Assembly: GCA_903842755.1 (NCBI GenBank)
Contig: CAIMNF010000568.1
Coordinates: forward strand, 1-5,893
From: Oligoflexia bacterium
GTDB taxonomy: Bacteria; Bdellovibrionota; UBA1018; CAIMNF01
Length of the DNA stretch: 5,893 bases
Direction of reading: 5' to 3'
Numbering within the stretch: the stretch's first letter is position 1; each line of letters starts with the position of its first letter. Below, piece by piece: positions 1 through 4,748 of this stretch. The translations under genes were made by a program, and so were the position numbers. A model generated the notes under the pieces. It was not told the origin of the DNA. It searched no databases and saw nothing but the letters and a program-made list of their open reading frames with translations.

Positions 1-27
1 CGGTTTTTCTTTTTTTTCTTCAGCCAT
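1..27 (-). CDS. 5' end of a downstream flagellar gene, probably fliL (partial)
   Basis: Only the first nine codons lie in the window; they read MAEEKKEKP and run off the left edge. The start is an ATG at 27-25 preceded by AAGGA at 36-32 with a 4-nt spacer, a usable ribosome binding site. A sigma-54-like promoter sits just upstream. A short acidic/lysine-rich cytoplasmic leader is typical of FliL, the single-pass inner-membrane protein associated with the stator, and fliL commonly follows flgE in clusters of this order (flgE-fliL-fliM-fliN in several phyla). The reading of a gene start is well supported by RBS, ATG and position. The name fliL is inference from synteny and leader composition, because nine residues cannot identify a family; a SwrD/FlbD-type or MotA-type gene is the main alternative by position. 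Confidence 0.6.
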
Positions 28-31
28 AGTT

Positions 32-36
32 TCCTT
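32..36 (-). promoter_or_regulatory. Ribosome binding site of the partial downstream gene
   Basis: AAGGA on the minus strand, 4 nt before the ATG at 27. With the promoter-like element at 78-63 it shows that a new translation unit begins here, which would otherwise be missed because only 27 nt of it are present. Confidence 0.6.
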
Positions 37-62
37 GGACTCAATTGCCCCTAAGAAAATTT

Positions 63-78
63 TGCACTGTCTTCGCCA
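63..78 (-). promoter_or_regulatory. Candidate sigma-54 (RpoN) promoter before the fliL-like gene
   Basis: Minus-strand TGGCGAAGACAGTGCA has the invariant GG and GC dinucleotides exactly 10 nt apart and matches the -24 TGGC and -12 TGCA blocks of the consensus TGGCACG-N4-TTGCW (8 of 12 defined positions). If the C at 64 is -12, transcription would start near 52, giving a leader of about 25 nt that contains only the RBS; the geometry suits the ATG at 27 very well. An AT-rich tract at 92-130 lies just upstream. RpoN control of flagellar genes is common, but whether this organism uses it here is inferred; GG-N10-GC does occur by chance. Confidence 0.45.
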
Positions 79-91
79 AAACCACAAGCCG

Positions 92-130
92 TCAAAAAAT
101 TATTTTTTCTTTATTATATAAATAATATGT
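92..130. other. AT-rich tract between flgE and the next gene
   Basis: This stretch is almost entirely A and T, including A6-TTA-T6 at 94-108 and a run of TATATAAATAATAT type. It lies directly upstream of the sigma-54-like element. It could be a bendable or IHF-type region for that promoter, or part of a weak 3'-end signal for flgE mRNA (the A6/T6 arms can pair, but the hairpin would be all A-U). It contains no gene. Confidence 0.35.
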
Positions 131-162
131 AAGCCACCCACCCCTGATTAATCCGGGGGAGA

Positions 163-212
163 GGGGTAGTTCGCCCGTTCAATCCTGCGACTGAAAATTG
201 ACGAACTACCCC
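163..212. repeat. Perfect 11-bp inverted repeat downstream of flgE
   Basis: GGGGTAGTTCG at 163-173 and CGAACTACCCC at 202-212 are exact reverse complements separated by 28 nt; inside the loop, TCAAT (179-183) and ATTGA (197-201) can extend the stem by 5 bp after a bulge. It starts 27 nt beyond the flgE stop. As minus-strand RNA it would form a strong hairpin, but it is followed by TCTCCCCC and not by a U-run, so it is not a canonical intrinsic terminator. It may protect the 3' end of the flgE mRNA, stop transcription with Rho, or be a DNA dyad: it lies about 110-160 bp upstream of the predicted sigma-54 start, the usual distance for an activator site. The inverted repeat is seen directly; its role is open. 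Confidence 0.7.
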
Positions 213-225
213 GAATTCAACTCAT

Positions 226-235
226 GCGCTAGCGC
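226..235. repeat. 10-bp GC-rich palindrome just after flgE
   Basis: GCGCTAGCGC is a perfect palindrome beginning 3 nt after the flgE stop codon. It is too short to form a loop-bearing stable hairpin (about 3 bp with a 4-nt loop), so a DNA-level role or chance is more likely than a terminator. Confidence 0.4.
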
Positions 236-238
236 TGA

Positions 239-1522
239 TTATTGGCGCTTAAGGTTAATCACTTCACCCATTAATTCGTCTGCTACCCCAATGACCCGAC
301 TATTGGCTTGGAAGTTCCGTTGCGATGTCATTAGGTTAATGAATTCGTTCGCGATATCGGTCGTTGAGCTTTCGAGCGACTTAGACGAAAGCGAACCCCG
401 CCCCCCTTGGAGAGCAGCGCCAATCGTTGGCTGGCCCGAAAGGCGAGTTTCCTTAAATTTATTGCCGCCCACTTTTAACATGTCTTCCGGGCTTTCAAAT
501 TTCGCTAAAGCCACTTGGCCTACCGCGATTGTTTCCCCGTTTGAGTACTGAGCAGACAAACGCCCGTCATCATCAAACCTTAAACCGGAAAGGGTTCCAG
601 AAGAATATCCATCTTGAATGGTTTTGTACGCTTCAGAACTCGTTCCGTATTGCGTGACCTGTAGCCCATCTCCACCTGATTTGATATCTTTTCCGAAGGT
701 AAACTCCACCCGCTGCCCTTGCTTAGCGCCTTTGCCAAAGTTAAATTCAGAAGTATCAATGGATTGTTCTTCTAAACGTCCGTTTTCAGCAAAGTTCATT
801 GTCCCTTTTGCTTGTTCAATGAGTTCACCGGGCTTGCCGCCTTCAATTTCTTCGCCTTTGGCCATTGCGTGCCATTCCCATTTGCGGCCCTCTACTTTAT
901 TAAAATAAACCGAAATCGCGTGTGGCGCGCCGTTCGAATCATAAACGGTCACACCAGAAGCAAAATGCGAAGTTTTGTCAGGGCTCTTCGGATCGAACTT
1001 TAGCGAAATATCAGACCGTGAGTCTAAATTTGCAGTTAAGCTCACGCCTTGAGTGCCTTTGGCATCTAATACTGCCCGATCAATCGAAAGCGAGCCCAGC
1101 TTCGAAGTAATTTTTCCATTGTCATCCGCCTGAAAGCCCGCGACTTTTGCGCCTTCACTATTGACGAGTTTGCCTTCTTTATCAAAATGAAAAGAACCAT
1201 CGCGCGTAAAGGCGCGCCCTTCTGATCCATCGAGAACGAAAAAACCATTTCCCGTAATGGCCAAATCGGTAGGGCTTTCCGTGGAAAGCAATGTACCTTG
1301 TTGAAACACCGTGCGAATATTCCCCACTTTAGAACCACGGCCGGAGGCCATTCCATTGCTGACACCTTGAAGAGATTTCGCCACCTGATCCTTAAACTCA
1401 GGACGAGCCGTTTTAAATCCGGTCGTTTGTGCGTTCGAAATGTTGTCTCCATAAACCGACAACGCTTCACCTTGCCCTTGAATCCCTGTAAAGCCTGTAT
1501 ACATTGAAGATAAAATACCCAT
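239..1522 (-). CDS. flgE: Flagellar hook protein FlgE
   Basis: FlgE polymerises outside the cell into the hook, the universal joint between rod and filament; monomers are exported by the flagellar type III system and assembled under the FlgD cap. The 427-residue product is close to the usual 400-450. The N-terminal rod/hook motif (1-45) contains DNISNAQTTGFK at 26-37, followed by the D1 segment TDLAITGNGFFVL (85-97) and RDGSFHFD (107-114). Residues about 150-330 are the variable outer domains. The C-terminal coiled-coil motif is classic: ANEFINLMTSQRNFQANSRV at 391-410, ending VINLKRQ. The short 'major hook' form fits FlgE better than FlgF/FlgG, which are about 250 residues. The ATG at 1522 has GGGAGG at 1535-1530 with a 7-nt spacer, an excellent RBS. 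It follows a 225-nt gap and so may have its own promoter. The protein contains no cysteine. Confidence 0.97.
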   Translation of the reverse strand: MGILSSMYTGFTGIQGQGEALSVYGDNISNAQTTGFKTARPEFKDQVAKSLQGVSNGMASGRGSKVGNIRTVFQQGTLLSTESPTDLAITGNGFFVLDGSEGRAFTRDGSFHFDKEGKLVNSEGAKVAGFQADDNGKITSKLGSLSIDRAVLDAKGTQGVSLTANLDSRSDISLKFDPKSPDKTSHFASGVTVYDSNGAPHAISVYFNKVEGRKWEWHAMAKGEEIEGGKPGELIEQAKGTMNFAENGRLEEQSIDTSEFNFGKGAKQGQRVEFTFGKDIKSGGDGLQVTQYGTSSEAYKTIQDGYSSGTLSGLRFDDDGRLSAQYSNGETIAVGQVALAKFESPEDMLKVGGNKFKETRLSGQPTIGAALQGGRGSLSSKSLESSTTDIANEFINLMTSQRNFQANSRVIGVADELMGEVINLKRQ

Positions 1523-1529
1523 TGAGTCG

Positions 1530-1535
1530 CCTCCC
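1530..1535 (-). promoter_or_regulatory. Strong ribosome binding site of flgE
   Basis: GGGAGG ends 7 nt before the flgE ATG and confirms that start. The stretch GGGAGGC (1535-1529) can pair with GCCTCTT at 1637-1631 in the same leader (five Watson-Crick and two G-U pairs), so the site could be masked in one RNA fold. The pairing is predicted by eye only. Confidence 0.75.
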
Positions 1536-1550
1536 TGCTCCCCGGTTATT

Positions 1551-1580
1551 CGTAAGAAAATTATCCCTAATCTCCTTACG
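1551..1580. repeat. Inverted repeat CGTAAG / CTTACG in the flgE leader
   Basis: CGTAAG (1551-1556) and CTTACG (1575-1580) are perfect 6-bp inverted arms around an 18-nt loop. On the minus strand the upstream arm overlaps an AAGGAG that looks like a ribosome binding site, but no ATG, GTG or TTG follows at a suitable distance, so no small gene is called. Confidence 0.4.
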
Positions 1581-1604
1581 TATTTTGTTTTTAGATGATG
1601 TGTC

Positions 1605-1630
1605 CTTTTCCATCAGTCATTCTGGAAAAG
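1605..1630. repeat. Perfect 8-bp inverted repeat in the flgE leader
   Basis: CTTTTCCA (1605-1612) and TGGAAAAG (1623-1630) are exact reverse complements with a 10-nt loop. As RNA from either strand it forms an 8-bp stem. No U-run follows on the minus strand, so it does not look like an intrinsic terminator; it may be a leader structure or a regulator site. Confidence 0.55.
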
Positions 1631-1644
1631 AAGAGGCTTCCCGT

Positions 1645-1670
1645 ATTTCGGCTGAAATCAGCTTACTTGG
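1645..1670 (-). promoter_or_regulatory. Weak FliA (sigma-28)-like promoter candidate before flgE
   Basis: GCCGAAAT (1652-1645) matches 6 of 8 bases of the sigma-28 -10 element GCCGATAA. Ten nt upstream, CCAAGTAA (1670-1663) matches only 4 of 8 bases of TAAAGTTT, and the usual spacing is 11. The -10 half also overlaps the imperfect palindrome GCTGATTTCAGC (1662-1651). Hook genes are often not under sigma-28, so this is listed only as a weak candidate. Confidence 0.15.
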
Positions 1671-1701
1671 GTCCGGCCACTTTCACATATTTAGACTACC
1701 C

Positions 1702-1718
1702 TAACTCCAGCGGAGTTA
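1702..1718. repeat. 7-bp tight hairpin at the start of the flgE leader
   Basis: TAACTCC (1702-1708) and GGAGTTA (1712-1718) form a perfect 7-bp stem with a 3-nt loop. It lies 30 nt after the stop codon of the preceding gene. It is not followed by a T-run on the minus strand. It coincides with the start point predicted for the promoter at 1752-1724, so the transcript could begin with this stem-loop. Confidence 0.55.
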
Positions 1719-1723
1719 TGCTA

Positions 1724-1752
1724 ATCATATTTTTACATAAACCTTATTTAAA
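1724..1752 (-). promoter_or_regulatory. Candidate sigma-70 promoter for flgE
   Basis: On the minus strand TTTAAA (1752-1747, 4 of 6 with TTGACA) is followed after exactly 17 nt by TATGAT (1729-1724, 5 of 6 with TATAAT). The start would be near 1717, giving a flgE leader of about 195 nt. The -35 box overlaps the stop codon of the upstream gene. The region is AT-rich, so a chance match is quite possible; the 225-nt gap before flgE, unlike the tight packing upstream, is the main reason to expect a promoter here. Confidence 0.35.
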
Positions 1753-2206
1753 TAATAACGGCTCCATCGATGTTCGTAAACACATTTCCGGATAAATGAT
1801 TTCGATCCATCGCCGTAATGACAGTGCGATTCGGCACACTCACAATCAGCGCTGCTTTATCCGTTAACATCAAAGTGTCCTGCACTCCCTTGGCATCCGC
1901 CTTATTGAGTGCTTCATTCATCCGCGACAGCGTCTCCGGATCAAATTGAATTTGTCTTTCTTTAAGTCGTTGGGTGGCATGCGCCGAAAACTTAATTCCG
2001 GCAAGCGGCTGCCCCAATTGAATTTCTTTTGGTACTTCCTGAACGGAAGCTTGATCCAGCGCCTTCGCAAGGGACTGATCAAACTCGCCCTTCTTGATCG
2101 GTGCTTCTCCGGGCTTTAATCCCGTATCCGCAACGCCACCATTTCCAGGCAGACGCGTAACTTGCGGATAAAGTACTGCTGCATTTAAATTATTCATGGA
2201 GGCCAT
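1748..2206 (-). CDS. TIGR02530-type 'flagellar operon protein', function unknown
   Basis: I recognise this as the small protein found beside hook genes in many flagellar operons (TIGR02530; I believe Pfam calls it Flagellar_put), for which I know of no settled function. From the chosen start it has 152 residues. The N-terminal 60 are variable. The conserved core is at 71-152: KFSAHATQRLKERQI (72-86), a helical segment with Glu/Lys/Ala (90-108), the block ALIVSVPNRTVITAMDR (119-135), and NVFTNIDGAVII at the very C terminus. It has no signal peptide or membrane segment and is probably cytoplasmic. The start is set by GGAAGGG at 2220-2214, 7 nt before the ATG at 2206; a TTG at 2212 is too close to that site, and an ATG at 2197 is possible. 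It overlaps the end of flgD by 17 nt, so it is translated from the same mRNA and probably works with hook-cap assembly or export. Confidence 0.88.
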   Translation of the reverse strand: MASMNNLNAAVLYPQVTRLPGNGGVADTGLKPGEAPIKKGEFDQSLAKALDQASVQEVPKEIQLGQPLAGIKFSAHATQRLKERQIQFDPETLSRMNEALNKADAKGVQDTLMLTDKAALIVSVPNRTVITAMDRNHLSGNVFTNIDGAVII

Positions 2207-3185
2207 TGGCAAACCCTTCCGCCTGAACAGGCTCGTCAGGGGTTACTGCTTGGGCGACCGCTGCTCCTGGTTGCTGATTCGCATTGGTCTGCTTCGCAAT
2301 TTTTTCTTTAAATACGTCCGGCAAAAAGCTATCCGAAACCGCTGGAGCTCCGCTCGCGGCTTTTGCCGACTGTGCCGCCTTTTCTGCTTGCACTGACTTA
2401 AGCATCGCCTCCCCTTCAATTTTAACCACACTGCGCATGGGGATTTTTTGGGGCTGCTTTGGATCACCCACTAAGAAATTGGTGTCGCCGCCATCAAACG
2501 ATACCCCGACAATGTTTTCGTGCGCGATGGGATCAATTTTAATTTTTGCGCCTTTATCGGTTTCCGCATCCACCCGGACCGCGTAAGAACCCGATTTAAC
2601 AGGAACGCCATTGGCGCCTAAGCCTTCCCAATTGTAAGTATTGAGGCCGCTCTTCTGTGGCTCAAGCTCACGCGAAAAAATTTCTTCACCTCGGTCATCC
2701 AGCACGGAAATTTTAACTTTTCCCGCATCCTGTGGCAACGTATACTCCAGCGGAGAAATCGTTCCTTTGGTATGAACAAAACGACCTTTGTCGACGGTCA
2801 CTTGTTTTCCAATCATGGCACTCATGGCGAGCCGATCGGTACCGTTGTTTTTCTCTACTAACTTATCCATTGACGCGTTCATATTTTTCATTTGTTCGAC
2901 GCTTGTCAATTGAGCCATTTGGGCGGCCATCTTATCCGCATCCATGGGTTTGGTTGGATCTTGATGTTTCATTTCGGTGAGCATGATTTTCATAAAATCA
3001 TCTTTATCAAGCTGTTTATGAACCGATCGCGCTTCCTTTGGCTTCTCTCCGTAGCGCGCCTGCAATAAATTCATCGCGTTTCGCTGGGCGCGTTCGCGCT
3101 CAGGATCAACATTAATTCCTGCATCCCGCCGTTGTGTTGCTTCAAACGAGGTCGGGGTAATACTTTGTAGTGTCGATACGTCCAC
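2190..3185 (-). CDS. flgD: Flagellar hook capping/assembly protein FlgD
   Basis: FlgD forms the cap at the tip of the growing hook and guides FlgE subunits into place. The conserved N-terminal block is clear at 63-110: DFMKIMLTEMKHQDPTKPMD, then AAQMAQLTSVEQMKNMN; the QDP...KPMD and Q-L/F-S/T-x-V-E-Q-M motifs define the family. Residues 125-258 carry the beta-rich FlgD-Ig/Fn-like part, with VKISVLDDRGEEIF (157-170), YNWEGLGANGVPVKSGSYAV (184-203) and the closing NFLVGD strand. At 331 residues it is about 100 longer than the E. coli protein: an N-terminal extension of about 45 and an Ala/Gln/Lys-rich tail from about 260 to 331. The start is GTG at 3185, with GAGGAG (3199-3194) 8 nt upstream. 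It lies 24 nt after fliK and overlaps the next gene by 17 nt. Confidence 0.95.
   Translation of the reverse strand: MDVSTLQSITPTSFEATQRRDAGINVDPERERAQRNAMNLLQARYGEKPKEARSVHKQLDKDDFMKIMLTEMKHQDPTKPMDADKMAAQMAQLTSVEQMKNMNASMDKLVEKNNGTDRLAMSAMIGKQVTVDKGRFVHTKGTISPLEYTLPQDAGKVKISVLDDRGEEIFSRELEPQKSGLNTYNWEGLGANGVPVKSGSYAVRVDAETDKGAKIKIDPIAHENIVGVSFDGGDTNFLVGDPKQPQKIPMRSVVKIEGEAMLKSVQAEKAAQSAKAASGAPAVSDSFLPDVFKEKIAKQTNANQQPGAAVAQAVTPDEPVQAEGFANGLHE
2214..2220 (-). promoter_or_regulatory. Ribosome binding site that decides the start of the TIGR02530 gene
   Basis: GGAAGGG lies inside the last codons of flgD, 7 nt before the ATG at 2206. It favours that ATG over the TTG at 2212, which would leave only 1 nt of spacing, and over the ATG at 2197. 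Confidence 0.6.
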
Positions 3186-3193
3186 GTTTCACT

Positions 3194-3199
3194 CTCCTC
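3194..3199 (-). promoter_or_regulatory. Ribosome binding site of flgD (GTG start)
   Basis: GAGGAG, 8 nt before the GTG at 3185, in the 24-nt fliK-flgD gap. It supports the non-ATG start. Confidence 0.7.
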
Positions 3200-3209
3200 T
3201 AAAATCCGA

Positions 3210-4748
3210 TTACGCAATCATGTCTAATCGGCCCAAAACATCACTGTTTACCGCTCGCGCAGCCAAGGGCCTTGCCCGAGCAAAACTTTGTTGCTGAAAC
3301 TGCGGCCGCTCTTCGCCCGAATACTGCCGTTCGCTAAATCCATCGGAAGGACTTTGCCTTCCTTGCGACCCAAAATCCATATTCATTTGGTTCGAATCCA
3401 TTAAACCCAATTGGATCGGCGTATTCATGTGGGGCTGCGTGACCACATCTACCTTCCCCAGCGTTAAACTTTGCATCGCTAAATTGTCTTTCAGCGCTCC
3501 TAAGCTTTGCTCGATGATGCTTTTTGATTGTTCGTCTTGGGCTTTAAAATGAATCGAAACATTTTGGCCCTGAGTACGAACACTCATTTGCAATTCGCCT
3601 AAGTGGTCGGGGCGAAGGCGCAATTTAATTTCGCCATTGCTTTGGGCCTGCTTGAATTGCGCTACTTGATTCGCCATCTGATTTAAAGCATCATGGGATA
3701 AAACTAATTTCTGCTCCGCACCTTGAGTCACATGCGCATCTATTGTTTTGGTCAATAAGTTAGTCTGCTGTCCTTGAGGCAAATGCGCCGTTTGCGGGGA
3801 TGCCAGACTTAAACCGATCGGCGTGGAGTCTGTGTTTGCACCCGCCTTAGGTGAAGCTTTCTTCAAACCACCCAATGCCGGTAATCCAACACCCTCACTT
3901 AACAAAGGAACTGTTGGAGCAGGTGCGACTCCCTTTTGTTGGAGCTCTCTTAAATTAAGAAAAGTGTCCGTCGAGATTTTTCCTGTGGAGTTCTTCACCG
4001 GAGAAAGCTTATCCGCTGATTTTTGCGTTTGGTTTTTACCGTTTCCTGCCGTAGCCAACGGCGCGCCCTTCGTCCCCATCCAATTCCCTGTTGCGGTCCC
4101 CACCCAATTACCCGTCGTGGCACCCGCCATACGCTCCCCCAGCGACAAGGACTCTATTTCCACACCCTCGGGCAGTTCCTGTGCTGGACCTGATTCCGCA
4201 CCGGTCACCCCCTGTGGAATATTCAAATTCTCCATAGAGGAATGCAGACCGCTTTTTTGCTGCAATTGAGCCGTCTGCTGTGCTGGAACTAAAGCGGAAC
4301 TGATTACGAGCGGCGAACGAATAACCGAGTTCTTGTTTGGCGTCTGTTTCTCCTGAGCTTCGTTCGGTTTAGGCGCAGACTGACTCATGAACGATTTGCT
4401 CATTTGGCTTTCCACAAGAGCTTTATTTGCCTCGGAAATTTCACCGGACGCTTTCAAGGGAGCGATTGACGGCGTGATGATGGAATGACCGATGATCATT
4501 CGATTTTGAGCCTCTTTTTCTGCTACTTTCGCTGCTGCATCCTTGGCGGCTGCTACCTTGGATGCCTCTTTCTTTTGTGCCTCAAGGAGAGCTTGATTCT
4601 TTGCTACGGTTAATTGCTGCGCAAACTCTTCCTTAACCTCGATTGGCGACTGAACTTTCCCTTGATCAGAAGTTTTTCCAGCCGGAGCATTTACTTCCGG
4701 AGCAGAATTAGCGCGAGTTTGCGGGAGAACGTTGATGAGATTCGCCAT
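3210..4748 (-). CDS. fliK: Flagellar hook-length control protein FliK
   Basis: FliK is secreted during hook growth as a molecular ruler; its C-terminal domain then binds FlhB and switches export from hook to filament substrates. The C-terminal Flg_hook domain is visible at about 350-436: a helix SHDALNQMANQVAQFKQ (351-367), then GEIKLRLRPDHLGELQMSV (373-391) with the signature L-x-P-x-x-L-G, and a helix rich in Gln and Ser up to LGKVDVV. The first 340 residues are low-complexity Ala/Gln/Ser/Pro/Lys, as usual for the ruler part, with an Ala/Lys helix at about 47-80 and a duplicated TGNWxGTx unit at 212-227. An 80-residue Gln/Arg/Met-containing tail follows the domain. At 512 residues it is longer than Salmonella FliK (405). 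The ATG at 4748 has AAAGGAG at 4763-4757, 8 nt away. It overlaps the preceding gene by 41 nt. Confidence 0.93.
   Translation of the reverse strand: MANLINVLPQTRANSAPEVNAPAGKTSDQGKVQSPIEVKEEFAQQLTVAKNQALLEAQKKEASKVAAAKDAAAKVAEKEAQNRMIIGHSIITPSIAPLKASGEISEANKALVESQMSKSFMSQSAPKPNEAQEKQTPNKNSVIRSPLVISSALVPAQQTAQLQQKSGLHSSMENLNIPQGVTGAESGPAQELPEGVEIESLSLGERMAGATTGNWVGTATGNWMGTKGAPLATAGNGKNQTQKSADKLSPVKNSTGKISTDTFLNLRELQQKGVAPAPTVPLLSEGVGLPALGGLKKASPKAGANTDSTPIGLSLASPQTAHLPQGQQTNLLTKTIDAHVTQGAEQKLVLSHDALNQMANQVAQFKQAQSNGEIKLRLRPDHLGELQMSVRTQGQNVSIHFKAQDEQSKSIIEQSLGALKDNLAMQSLTLGKVDVVTQPHMNTPIQLGLMDSNQMNMDFGSQGRQSPSDGFSERQYSGEERPQFQQQSFARARPLAARAVNSDVLGRLDMIA
4072..4119. repeat. Tandem 24-bp duplication inside fliK
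   Basis: Two adjacent 24-nt units, 4072-4095 and 4096-4119, share 19 of 24 bases (both begin GTCCCCA on the plus strand). In FliK they encode TGNWVGTA and TGNWMGTK, so the frame and the GNWxGT core are preserved. Most of the differences are silent, which suggests an old in-frame duplication kept by selection on the protein, not a recent slip. Confidence 0.75.

Noticed and set aside
140..212. tRNA-like look of GTAGTTCG and GTTCAATCC downstream of flgE
   Set aside because: The putative T-stem does not pair (GCCCG against CTGCG), there is no acceptor or anticodon stem, and the inverted repeat explains the segment better.
163..212. Rho-independent terminator for flgE
   Set aside because: The stem is strong but is followed by a C-rich run on the minus strand and by GAATTC on the plus strand, so the required U-tract is missing on both.
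198..551. Plus-strand open frame of 117 codons at the end of flgE
   Set aside because: It is antisense to the highly conserved C-terminal coding region of flgE, has no convincing RBS and resembles no family I know.
1066..1470. Second minus-strand frame of 134 codons within flgE
   Set aside because: It is a shifted shadow of the conserved FlgE D1 region; FlgE itself is unbroken, so there is no frameshift to explain.
1671..1686. GG-N10-GC (CGGACCCAAGTAAGCT) as a sigma-54 promoter for flgE
   Set aside because: Only the GG and GC and one or two other bases fit; the TGGC and TTGC blocks are absent, unlike the element at 63-78.
1592..1730. Very short minus-strand peptides in the flgE leader (for example MISITPLELG and MTDGKGHII)
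   Set aside because: The first has only a distant AAGG (about 13 nt) and the second has no RBS; nothing supports translation.
1504..1795. Two plus-strand 66-codon frames over the flgE leader
   Set aside because: Neither start has a ribosome binding site, they overlap each other and run into flanking genes on the other strand, and the predicted peptides look like non-coding translation.
3823..4269. Plus-strand open frame of 148 codons inside fliK
   Set aside because: It is antisense to the low-complexity ruler part of fliK; its composition is the complement of that bias and no RBS is seen.
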